Program-made: the position numbers and the translations under genes | Notes under the pieces: generated by a model | Databases searched by the model: none | The model's input: only the letters and a program-made list of their open reading frames with translations | Told to the model about the DNA's origin: nothing | Shown: positions 1 through 7,036 of the stretch, piece after piece | Numbering within the stretch: position 1 is the first letter of the stretch | Layout: each line of letters begins with the position of its first letter | Source of the DNA: Peptoniphilus_E sp964345555 | GTDB taxonomy: Bacteria; Bacillota; Clostridia; Tissierellales; Peptoniphilaceae | Assembly (NCBI GenBank): GCA_964345555.1 | Contig: CAYFRD010000011.1 | Location: 1 to 41,434 of the forward strand | Direction: 5' to 3' | Length of the DNA: 41,434 nucleotides

Positions 1-69
1 TTTTAATATATCATGTTCGGAATGAAATTGTCCTATTTAGTATATCCTATCCACTATCATAAATTTAGA

Positions 70-99
70 AAAGACTTAATGTAAATTTAAGTCTTTTTT
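70..99 (+). terminator. Intrinsic terminator of a gene upstream of the window
   Basis: A 10-bp stem (AAAGACTTAA paired with TTAAGTCTTT) encloses a 7-nt loop and runs into a T tract. It faces plus and ends before the promoter region of the XpaC-like gene, so it closes a transcription unit that lies outside the window. Confidence 0.7.
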
Positions 100-170
100 A
101 ATGTAAAAAATCATTTAGCTCTTTTAAAATCAAGCTATTAAAGATATTATATTTAATGAGGGGGTATATC

Positions 171-1241
171 ATGAAAAGAGATGACTATTCGGAAAATAAC
201 GAATTTCAAAAGTTTTTGAACTCCGAAGATTTAGATAAATTAAAAAATGTTTTTTCAAAGGTTGCGAAATTATCTATAGATGGAATAAATAATTTCATCG
301 AAAGTCAAAGCAAAAAGAAAGAAACGGACATCATTCCTGTAAAGAACGAAAAATTGGTGGACCAAAGTCCGGGAGAGGAAAAATCTTCAAGGTTATTCCT
401 TTTTATTTTAAAGGTTTTGAGGGGAGTGCACGTGGTACTTGGTGTCATTATGATACTTGCATTTTTGTTAGAGCCCGATATTAATTATATAAAGTTGTTA
501 CTGGTATATTTTGTACCCGTGGTGCTGCTTTCATCTTGGGGAGTAAATAAAAACATAAAGGCAATGGACAGGATGAAGAGATACAGAAAGTATTTAATCG
601 CTTTTAAAAACTCCACAGTTGCCACTGTAAAGGACATGGCTTTAATGGCAAATACTACGGAAAACACCGTTATAGAGGATATAAAGAAATTCATAGATAA
701 AGAATATTTCAAGGAAGCACGACTTGTGGAAAACAACAGCATAGCGGTACTGGACAACAAGACCTTTGTGGAATACAAGAAGTATTATGTAGAAGACAGT
801 TTCAAAAAAGCCTTGGACGATTCCACAATAGAAGCTGAATATACAGCTAAACTTATCAATTTCAAAAAGACACTGCCCGAGCCCGCCAAGTCCTATGCGG
901 AAGAACTGTTGCAGATTTTTGAAAAGTTCTATACAAATATTAATTCGGAAGAGCAGACCAAGAGTCGCAAGGCTGATTATGAAAAATTTAAAAATTACTA
1001 CTTGCCCGAAACTATTAAGTTGTTCTCAGAATATGAAAAGATATGCAGCAGCGGGGTTCAACTGGAAGATGAGAGAATTTTAAAAATTGAGATAGAAGAG
1101 GCGTTGAAGGAGATTTTAGCATCTTTTAAAAACTTGCTGGAAACTACATTTGAAACTAATTATATGGATATAAAGAGCGATATTTCAGTGTTGAAATCCA
1201 TGCTCAAGAATGAAGGTTATATGGACGAGGATTTTAAGTAG
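171..1241 (+). CDS. XpaC-like membrane protein (5-bromo-4-chloroindolyl phosphate hydrolysis family)
   Basis: A 356-residue protein. Two adjacent hydrophobic segments lie at about residues 75-97 and 104-122, preceded by a charged N-terminal region and followed by a long charged, helix-rich C-terminal half, so the protein is probably anchored with most of it in the cytoplasm. This layout, and a TelA-type gene starting 8 bp downstream, match the xpaC-telA pair of Firmicutes. The biochemical role of XpaC-like proteins is not settled. I chose the ATG at 171 because the run GAGGGGG at 159-164 is its ribosome-binding site. The in-frame ATG at 156 overlaps that site and has none of its own. The family name rests on context and topology rather than on a catalytic motif. 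Confidence 0.72.
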   Translation: MKRDDYSENNEFQKFLNSEDLDKLKNVFSKVAKLSIDGINNFIESQSKKKETDIIPVKNEKLVDQSPGEEKSSRLFLFILKVLRGVHVVLGVIMILAFLLEPDINYIKLLLVYFVPVVLLSSWGVNKNIKAMDRMKRYRKYLIAFKNSTVATVKDMALMANTTENTVIEDIKKFIDKEYFKEARLVENNSIAVLDNKTFVEYKKYYVEDSFKKALDDSTIEAEYTAKLINFKKTLPEPAKSYAEELLQIFEKFYTNINSEEQTKSRKADYEKFKNYYLPETIKLFSEYEKICSSGVQLEDERILKIEIEEALKEILASFKNLLETTFETNYMDIKSDISVLKSMLKNEGYMDEDFK

Positions 1242-1249
1242 GAGGAAAA

Positions 1250-2371
1250 ATGGACAAGGAAATCAAATTAACTTTAGAAGAAAGCGAAGACGAAAATCTG
1301 CAAACTATTGCCGATATTGAAAAGAAAGCGGAAGTCAAAGAATCAAAGCCCGTTGAGCTGCAATTAACTGAAGAAGAACAAAAGCAAATAGACGAATTCT
1401 CAAAGAAGATCGACATCACCAACACCAATATGGTGATTCAATACGGAGCCGGTGCGCAAAAGAAGATAGCCAATTTCTCCGAACAAACATTGGAAAAGGT
1501 CAGAACCAAGGATTTGGAAGAAGTGGGAGATTTGCTGAGCAATGTGGTGACGGAACTTAAAAATTTCGATATTACTGAAGAAGACAAGGGTATTGTAGGA
1601 TTTTTCAAAAAAGCCATGAACAACGCCAACAGCATAAAAGCGAAGTACACCAAGATCGAAGGCAATGTGGAAGAAGTTCAAAAGAGCCTCGAAAAACATC
1701 AAATCAGACTTTTAAAGGATCTGTCCACCCTTGATTACATGTACGATTTAAATAGGGATTACTACAAGGAACTGGTAATGTATGTGGAAGCCGGCAAGAA
1801 AAAACTGTCCGTGGCAAGGGGCGAAGAACTGCCTGCCCTTGAAGAAAAAGCCAAGGCATCAAATCTGCCCGTTGACGCTCAAAAGGTAAATGACTACCAA
1901 AATATGATAAACAGATTTGAAAAGAAACTCCACGATTTGGAACTTACAAAGACAATTTCTCTTCAAATGGCACCGCAAATAAGAATGGTACAGGCATCAA
2001 ACACCGTCATGGTGGAAAAAATTCAATCTACCATAGTCAATACAATTCCCCTTTGGAAATCTCAAATGGTTCTGAATTTAAGTGCAAATCACTCCTTTGA
2101 AGCTGCCAAAACCCAAAAGGAAGTCACGGATTTCACCAATGATCTATTGAGAAAAAACGCAGAAATGGTTAAGCAAAGCACCATCGAAACGGCTAAAGAA
2201 TCCGAAAGAGGAATCGTGGATCTGGAAACTATCAAGTACACAAATCAGGCTCTTATAGATGCCTTAAACGAAGTGAGAAATATTCAGATTGAGGGCTCAA
2301 AGAAGAGAGAAGAAGCAAGCAAGGAATTGATTAAAATTGAAGAAGACTTGAAACAATCACTTCTTAAATAA
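1250..2371 (+). CDS. Toxic anion resistance protein, TelA family
   Basis: A 373-residue soluble, strongly helical and coiled-coil-rich protein with no signal peptide or membrane segment. The acidic N-terminus followed by long charged heptad-like helices, and the segment with GAGAQKKIANFSEQ and KVRTKDLEEVGDLL, are typical of the TelA/KlaA family (PF05816). Members are linked to tellurite and cell-envelope stress resistance and lie next to xpaC-like genes, as here. It starts at ATG 1250 after AGGAGG, 8 bp after the upstream stop, so the two are almost certainly co-transcribed. A terminator follows about 75 bp downstream. The exact molecular function of the family is unclear; tellurite resistance itself is inference. 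Confidence 0.85.
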   Translation: MDKEIKLTLEESEDENLQTIADIEKKAEVKESKPVELQLTEEEQKQIDEFSKKIDITNTNMVIQYGAGAQKKIANFSEQTLEKVRTKDLEEVGDLLSNVVTELKNFDITEEDKGIVGFFKKAMNNANSIKAKYTKIEGNVEEVQKSLEKHQIRLLKDLSTLDYMYDLNRDYYKELVMYVEAGKKKLSVARGEELPALEEKAKASNLPVDAQKVNDYQNMINRFEKKLHDLELTKTISLQMAPQIRMVQASNTVMVEKIQSTIVNTIPLWKSQMVLNLSANHSFEAAKTQKEVTDFTNDLLRKNAEMVKQSTIETAKESERGIVDLETIKYTNQALIDALNEVRNIQIEGSKKREEASKELIKIEEDLKQSLLK

Positions 2372-2446
2372 GTTATAATAAAAATTACGAAAAATATTCA
2401 AAAAACACAATCGCCGATTAAATTATTGACTCAACAGTAAAATATA

Positions 2447-2478
2447 AGGACTCAGAAGTAAAATCTGAGTCTTTTTTG
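2447..2478 (+). terminator. Terminator of the xpaC-telA unit
   Basis: Stem GACTCAG/CTGAGTC (2449-2455 with 2465-2471), extended by weaker A-T pairs, followed by TTTTTT. It sits about 75 bp after the telA stop. Confidence 0.8.
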
Positions 2479-2724
2479 TTGAATCATAAATTTGAACTAA
2501 AGGCATAGTCTATCATATTTTGCATTGCTGTTTGATATTTTGCATGATTCATCCTACATATACTTTTTGAAAGCTTCTATCTATATTCACTTTTTGTATG
2601 TCGACGCACCAATTATATTAGTTTGGTTCGAGCATCTTTCCCTATGTTTTCAAATTTATATTTAATATTTTGCCGGTTCATTCCATATCTACTCTTTAAA
2701 TGGTTTTATCTGTATTAACTCCCC

Positions 2725-2751
2725 GTAGGGGCGGATGCCCACAATCGCCCG
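2725..2751 (+). repeat. Interspersed palindromic repeat, copy 1
   Basis: Begins GTAGGGGCGGATG and ends CGCCCG. The arms are partly decayed compared with the clean copies at 4093-4119 and 26480-26506. It is intergenic, like all other copies in the window. Confidence 0.6.
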
Positions 2752-2802
2752 CCACCAAGTAACTTTTTATGCACAGCTTATAATACAGTCCTTAGGCACA
2801 TT

Positions 2803-2824
2803 AAAAATCCCCGGCATAGCCGGG
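2803..2824 (-). terminator. Terminator of the DUF3793-flavodoxin unit
   Basis: Read on the minus strand, a 6-bp GC stem (CCCGGC, loop TAT, GCCGGG) is followed by GATTTTT. It lies about 45 bp after the flavodoxin stop. Confidence 0.8.
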
Positions 2825-2867
2825 TGTATATGTATTTATTTGGTAAAAGATATTTGTAATTATAAAA

Positions 2868-3293
2868 TTATTTTGAAAGAGCTTTTCCAAGTTCCTTGCA
2901 TTTTTCAATGGCTTCATCATCAGGATCACCATAAGCAGTGAGGGCGTCGTATACGAGATTTGCCCCGGAAGTTCTCACTCTTTCTTCCCAATCAACCATC
3001 CATTGACCCTCATTCCATTCATAAGAACCGAAAATTGCAATTTTTTTACCCATCAGTGAATTTTCGCATTCGGCAAACATCGGTTCAAAGCTGTATTCTT
3101 CAAGCACTTCATCTCCCATGGCAGGACAACCGAAGCCTATGGATTCAAATTCACCCAATTTATTTGCTGAAAAATCATCAGAAAAGAACAACTCTACATT
3201 TGCCCCTGCTTCCTTAGCACCTTCTACAACTGCATGAGCCATTTTTTCGGTGTTACCTGTTCCCGACCAATATACTACCGCTACTTTTTTCAT
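2868..3293 (-). CDS. Flavodoxin (short-chain, FMN electron carrier)
   Basis: A 141-residue protein of normal short-chain flavodoxin length. The N-terminal strand is followed directly by the FMN-phosphate loop SGTGNTEKMA at about residues 10-19. Later GSYEWNEGQW and a YGDPDDEA tail match the FMN-ring loops. It carries low-potential electrons in place of ferredoxin, classically when iron is short. I chose the ATG at 3293 because GGAGGA lies 8 bp upstream on the minus strand; an in-frame start five codons earlier would overlap that site. The start lies inside the end of the upstream DUF3793 gene (41-nt overlap), so the two are translationally linked. The Fur box upstream of that gene fits iron control of the pair. 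Confidence 0.93.
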   Translation of the reverse strand: MKKVAVVYWSGTGNTEKMAHAVVEGAKEAGANVELFFSDDFSANKLGEFESIGFGCPAMGDEVLEEYSFEPMFAECENSLMGKKIAIFGSYEWNEGQWMVDWEERVRTSGANLVYDALTAYGDPDDEAIEKCKELGKALSK

Positions 3294-3849
3294 AATTAAT
3301 TCCTCCATTAAAATTTTTTATTATATCTATAGCCTTATATCCTTTTTTATAGAGATATATGAAACTATTCTTACATCTGTGAAAATCTTTAAAAATCTCC
3401 TCACATTTTTTTGTATTTTCATAAACTTTCCAAGTACCCGACTTTTTAAAACATTTACCTTTGTGCTTGATAAAACCCATGACATCACCGAGCGGATACC
3501 CCAAGAATATCCCGATTTCATGAGGAAACTCATTGCAGTTTTTCAGTCTATCTTTTAGATTTTCCAACGTGGAATCTAAATTAAAATCCCTGTACGAATA
3601 TGTAGATAAAAAGTCTTGATTGCTTTTATAATTTAATAATTTTTCCAACAAAGGTCTGTTGAAAACATAAACCAAATATTTTTCATCAGTTTCCTTTAAT
3701 ATTCGGATTTCCATATTAAGAGAGTTTAGATTAAAATTCCAAAGGGAAAGGTCTTTTTTGCTTATTTCATTTTTATTGATTAAAAAAATATTTCCAACTT
3801 TTTTCCCGGCCAGTGTCGGGGCACAATATTGAATAAGATATTTTTCCAA
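3253..3849 (-). CDS. DUF3793 family protein
   Basis: A 198-residue soluble protein of unknown function. It matches the DUF3793 pattern: an N-terminal segment ending in APTLAGKK, a central CNEFPHEIGIFLGYPLGDV block, a GKCFKKSG...W turn, and a C-terminal helical region with K.C..IF. The conserved Cys, His and Gly residues in the middle suggest ligand or metal binding, but nothing is proven. It starts at TTG 3849 with a strong AAGGAGG on the minus strand 6 nt upstream. Its 3' end overlaps the flavodoxin gene by 41 nt. A perfect Fur box lies 79-93 bp upstream of the start, so a role in iron limitation or redox metabolism is a reasonable inference. Confidence 0.82.
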   Translation of the reverse strand: MEKYLIQYCAPTLAGKKVGNIFLINKNEISKKDLSLWNFNLNSLNMEIRILKETDEKYLVYVFNRPLLEKLLNYKSNQDFLSTYSYRDFNLDSTLENLKDRLKNCNEFPHEIGIFLGYPLGDVMGFIKHKGKCFKKSGTWKVYENTKKCEEIFKDFHRCKNSFIYLYKKGYKAIDIIKNFNGGINYEKSSGSILVGNR

Positions 3850-3927
3850 TTATTACCTCCTTGATTGATCTATTTATGTAGGTAGATGAAAGTCCAACTT
3901 CAAATAAAACTTTCAACACCGATATTA

Positions 3928-3942
3928 TGATAATAATTATCA
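3928..3942 (-). promoter_or_regulatory. Fur box controlling DUF3793-flavodoxin
   Basis: TGATAATAATTATCA is a perfect 7-1-7 Fur-type operator. It lies about 80 bp before the TTG start of the DUF3793 gene, within an AT-rich segment suitable for a promoter. Repression by a Fur-family protein under iron-replete conditions is inferred from site and cargo; PerR or another Fur paralogue could bind instead. Confidence 0.8.
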
Positions 3943-4092
3943 ATCTAATAAATATACCACTATTTTTATTCCGAGTCAATTTATATGAATTAAAAATATA
4001 ATTTTTTTCAAATATCTTATATTGGTATTTAAAATCCGATTTTAGAGCGAATTTTCTCAAAATAACGATATTTATATTGAAAGAAATATAAC

Positions 4093-4119
4093 GGGCGGAT
4101 GAAGGCATCCGCCCCTACA
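4093..4119 (-). repeat. Interspersed palindromic repeat, copy 2
   Basis: Read on minus, it begins GTAGGGGCGGATG and ends CATCCGCCCG, forming a clean hairpin with a GGGCGGATG/CATCCGCCC stem. It has the same consensus as 26480-26506. Confidence 0.8.
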
Positions 4120-4144
4120 AAAGGAAGGCGATATAAAAAAATGT

Positions 4145-4170
4145 ACGGGACGATGCCCTCATCGTCCCGT
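4145..4170 (-). terminator. Palindromic repeat acting as probable terminator of the 4210 gene
   Basis: ACGGGACGATG/CATCGTCCCGT stem of 11 bp with a 4-nt loop. On the minus strand it is followed three bases later by seven Ts, so it can terminate transcription from the gene ending at 4210. It is a GGGACGATG variant of the same repeat family. Confidence 0.65.
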
Positions 4171-4209
4171 CTAATTACAATGGAAATATTAATCTATTTA
4201 GCAAAAATT

Positions 4210-4592
4210 TTATATTAAATTTTTTAGTGAGGTCTTTTCTAAATATGGCATATTAATTAAAGTAAAAACGTTGTTTTCCTTTTCAAATATTTGTTTTGAT
4301 TTATTTTCTTTATATAAATTCAATTTGTCCTTTTCTAAAATACAAAAGAAATATTTATTATCATCGGTTAGACAATATATATTATTTTCAATTAAAACAA
4401 TTTCAGCTTCTGCATAATTGTCATGATTATATACAATGCACTTATTATTTTCTCTGATTGATATAGTCGTGTTATTTGATATGTATGTCCCGGCTAACCT
4501 GTATATTTCATTCGGTTTTTGCCATAGATACAGCGTAATCATCATTAATACTATATTTAACGTGATAGTAAATAAAAGTAATATTTTTTCAT
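4210..4592 (-). pseudogene. Small membrane or secreted protein with apparent 1-nt frameshift at its start
   Basis: An open frame from 4545 encodes 111 residues with no recognised family. The frame is open upstream to 4596 and encodes a hydrophobic stretch (ILLLFTITLNIVLMM), but it lacks a start codon. The ATG at 4592 has a good AAAGGA site but is in another frame. It is followed by six As (4584-4589); a seventh A would give MKKILLLFTI and fuse it to the open frame, giving a protein of about 127 residues with a signal or anchor helix. The rest is polar and rich in Asn, Lys and Tyr. Its neighbour upstream on the same strand is a secreted protein, so a partner or immunity-like role is possible. 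Miscalled homopolymer, phase variation and real decay are all open. Confidence 0.55.
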
Positions 4593-4617
4593 TGATTTAT
4601 CCTTTATAGGTTTTTAA

Positions 4618-4653
4618 ATATCTGAATTTCAATAATTATTGAAATTCAGATAT
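4618..4653. repeat. 36-nt perfect palindrome
   Basis: Perfect self-complementary sequence centred on AATAATTATT, with arms containing ATATCTGAATTTC. It lies between two minus-strand genes and lacks a clear T tract, so it may be an mRNA-stabilising or processing hairpin, or an operator. Confidence 0.7.
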
Positions 4654-4696
4654 GTTAGATTGTAAAATTAAATGCAACACTGACAGTATTAAATTA

Positions 4697-5350
4697 TTAT
4701 ACTGATTTTGGCTGTAGAGTATAATTATCTAAAACGTGATTATAAACGGTTTGCCATAATACTTTTGGACTGTCAGGAGTAGTGCCTGAATGTTTATAAA
4801 TATTGACTTTATTTACTCTATAGGTTTTATATATGTAAAGTTTAAAGTAATCATAGGTATTTGGAACAGATACGTAATATCCTACAGTGTTAGAAGTAGA
4901 GGCTATCCCTAAAGAAACACCGAAATGATACGGAATTCCACTGAATGAAACTCCTACAGAAACAACCGGTCCACCATTATCTATCCAGAAAAAGCCGCCT
5001 CCTGTAGGAAATCTAACTCCATTAGGTGGTTGATTCCCTGCATATCCTTCTGCTGTAACATACTTTGTATCAACTATTTCTGAAGAGTAGTAATTATGAT
5101 CTCTAAGGATTAAATCATTTACATAGTTATTAATTTCAAACATTTGTTGTTCAAGGTCTTTATCAATATCTTCTTGAGATTTATGTATTGTCAATTTTGA
5201 TAAATTCTCAGAATAAAATATTTTTTCATCTATATGTTGTTTAAATGGATCTTTAAATGTCATATCTGAAGCAAAAGCAATTTCAGGAACTAAAGACGTG
5301 CAAAATAAAGCTATAATTAAATTAATTATAAAAATTTTTAGAAACTTCAT
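4697..5350 (-). CDS. Secreted protein of unknown function
   Basis: 217 residues. The N-terminal signal peptide (a Lys-containing start, a hydrophobic core of about residues 7-22, then an AFAS cleavage region near 25-28) is clear. Residues about 30-80 are acidic and helical. From about residue 95 the protein becomes Gly- and aromatic-rich, with GGGFFWIDNGGP, VSVGVSFSG and HFGVSLGIAS, and looks beta-rich. There are no Cys pairs, lipobox or sorting signal. I recognise no family. The start at 5350 has AAAGGA at the right distance on the minus strand. The neighbour downstream on the same strand is a small membrane-type protein; the pair resembles the architecture at 24861-26475. A bacteriocin-like or adhesive role is speculation. 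Confidence 0.72.
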   Translation of the reverse strand: MKFLKIFIINLIIALFCTSLVPEIAFASDMTFKDPFKQHIDEKIFYSENLSKLTIHKSQEDIDKDLEQQMFEINNYVNDLILRDHNYYSSEIVDTKYVTAEGYAGNQPPNGVRFPTGGGFFWIDNGGPVVSVGVSFSGIPYHFGVSLGIASTSNTVGYYVSVPNTYDYFKLYIYKTYRVNKVNIYKHSGTTPDSPKVLWQTVYNHVLDNYTLQPKSV

Positions 5351-5614
5351 TGTATATTTTCCTTTATATAATGAAGATTAGAAGTTGACTTTACACCTGT
5401 GTTATATTTTCATCGGTATCCCCTCCTATAAAAATAATTTAATGGGATTGATTTTATTTATTAAATACCCGCATTGATAAAAAATAAAAAATATTCTATA
5501 ACATATTTTATTTTTAAAATGAAAAAATGGTAAGGCGATAAACGTTCTAATTTTGTTACGGCTTATGTTAATTACTATTTTAATTTAAATCACTTTAAAA
5601 ATAGGAATATTTAG

Positions 5615-5620
5615 TATAAT
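5615..5620 (+). promoter_or_regulatory. Probable -10 box for mnmE
   Basis: TATAAT lies 27 bp before the mnmE ATG, with only a poor TTTAAA-like -35 about 15 bp upstream. It fits a start of transcription just before the AAGAGGTG ribosome-binding site. Confidence 0.45.
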
Positions 5621-5647
5621 ATATTACAAGCAAAGAGGTGTATTAAA

Positions 5648-7027
5648 ATGTTTGATAATGACACTATTAGCGCTATTTCCACCGCAACGGGAGAAGCGGG
5701 TATAGGAATTGTGAGGATGAGCGGAGAAAAATCCGTGGAAATCGCCGATTCTTTATTCAAGTCCGTTTCAAAAAAAACTCTTGCGGATAGCGAAAACAGA
5801 AAATTGATGTATGGTCATATTTATGATGGCGATAAACTTATAGATGAAGTATTGATAGTCAAGATGGTCAAGCCTCATACCTACACAAGAGAGGATGTTG
5901 TGGAGATATATTGTCACGGCGGAATTATTTCCGTGCGCAAGATATTGAATCTCACGCTGGAAAGAGGTGCAAGGCTTGCTGGTAGAGGAGAATTTACCAA
6001 GAGGGCATTCCTCAACGGAAGACTTGATTTGACACAGGCAGAAGCTGTAATCGACATAATAAAATCGAAGTCAGATCATGCATATGATATGAGTATAAGA
6101 CAGTTGGAAGGCGGACTGAAGGGAGTTTTACAGGAGATCAGGGACAAATTGGTATCAATGAACGCTCTCATAGTTGCCAATATAGATTTCCCCGAAGATG
6201 AAATAGAGGAAGCGACTTATGACGGACTTAAGAAGGATGCGGATATAGCCCTTGAAGAGGTGGACAAATTAATAGAGAATTCTCATAAAGGCATGCTCAT
6301 AAGGGATGGAATAAACACTACTATTTTAGGCAAACCCAATGTGGGCAAGTCTTCCCTTTTAAATGGAATGCTACGCTTTGAAAAGGCGATTGTCACCGAT
6401 GTGGCAGGCACTACCAGAGATATAATAAGTGATTATATAAATTTAGACGGAATTCTTTTAAAATTAACTGATACGGCGGGTATCAGAGATACTGAAGATG
6501 TAGTTGAAAAAATCGGTGTGGACAGAGCTAAGTCACAAATTGAGGATAGCGATTTGATCATAGCTATATTTGACAGCTCAAGGGCTTTTGATGACGATGA
6601 CCGAGAAATCATCAGGCTGATTGAAGATAAAAAAACGGTAATACTCCTTAACAAATCGGATTTAACTACAGCGGTCACGGAAAAAGATATTGAGGATTTA
6701 ATAGGCGAAAGGGATTATATAAAGATATCCGTGACAAATACCGAAGAAATTTCAAAGATAGAAGATTTGATAAAGGAACTTTTCTTCCAAGGTGAAATTT
6801 CACAGAACAACGATATATATGTGAACAATTTAAGGCATTTGGAAGCCTTGAAAAAAACACGAAGAGCTTTACTTGATGTCATTGACGATATAAACAATGA
6901 GATATTTCTGGACTTGATGGAAGTGAATTTGAATATGGCCCTGTCTTCCTTGGGAGAAATCACGGGCGAAACGACTACTGAAGACATATTGGACAAGGTA
7001 TTCAGCGAATTTTGTATTGGAAAGTAG
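5648..7027 (+). CDS. mnmE: tRNA uridine-5-carboxymethylaminomethyl(34) GTPase MnmE
   Basis: 459 residues, the usual length. The N-terminal folate-binding domain begins DTISAISTATGEAGIGIVRM. The embedded G domain shows the P-loop GKPNVGKSS near residue 226, DTAGI for switch II, and NKSD for base recognition. It ends with the family's C-terminal CIGK, whose Cys is conserved. With MnmG it installs carboxymethylaminomethyl groups at wobble U34 of several tRNAs. It starts at ATG 5648 after AAGAGGTG. The mnmG gene begins 9 bp after its stop, so the complex partners are co-expressed. In many Firmicutes jag and yidC precede it; here unrelated genes do. Confidence 0.98.
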   Translation: MFDNDTISAISTATGEAGIGIVRMSGEKSVEIADSLFKSVSKKTLADSENRKLMYGHIYDGDKLIDEVLIVKMVKPHTYTREDVVEIYCHGGIISVRKILNLTLERGARLAGRGEFTKRAFLNGRLDLTQAEAVIDIIKSKSDHAYDMSIRQLEGGLKGVLQEIRDKLVSMNALIVANIDFPEDEIEEATYDGLKKDADIALEEVDKLIENSHKGMLIRDGINTTILGKPNVGKSSLLNGMLRFEKAIVTDVAGTTRDIISDYINLDGILLKLTDTAGIRDTEDVVEKIGVDRAKSQIEDSDLIIAIFDSSRAFDDDDREIIRLIEDKKTVILLNKSDLTTAVTEKDIEDLIGERDYIKISVTNTEEISKIEDLIKELFFQGEISQNNDIYVNNLRHLEALKKTRRALLDVIDDINNEIFLDLMEVNLNMALSSLGEITGETTTEDILDKVFSEFCIGK

Positions 7028-7036
7028 GAAAATAAT

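Larger units (their letters stand above)
2372..2867. other. Non-coding stretch with terminators and decayed repeats
   Basis: No convincing gene. It holds the telA terminator (2447-2478), the flavodoxin terminator on the minus strand (2803-2824), and one copy of the GTAGGGGCGG palindromic repeat (2725-2751). Two blocks at about 2529-2585 and 2668-2720 resemble each other (both begin with ATATTTTGC and continue with TTCAT, ATAT, CTTTT and TATCT steps) and look like decayed direct repeats. Confidence 0.5.
3850..4209. other. Intergenic region with Fur box and two palindromic repeats
   Basis: No supported gene. Next to DUF3793 is its control region with the Fur box (3928-3942). Next to the 4210 gene are two palindromic repeats of related design (4093-4119 and 4145-4170). 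Confidence 0.6.

Noticed and set aside
156..170. Earlier ATG for the XpaC-like gene
   Set aside because: It overlaps the GAGGGGG ribosome-binding site that fits ATG 171.
3773..4108. Minus open frame of 111 codons over the Fur box region
   Set aside because: It lies over the control region of DUF3793, has no ribosome-binding site and no family resemblance.
5402..5413. Tiny ORF (ATG AAA ATA TAA, minus) with a strong AGGAGGGG site upstream of the 4697-5350 gene
   Set aside because: Three codons only, and no sign of attenuation structure; kept only as a curiosity.
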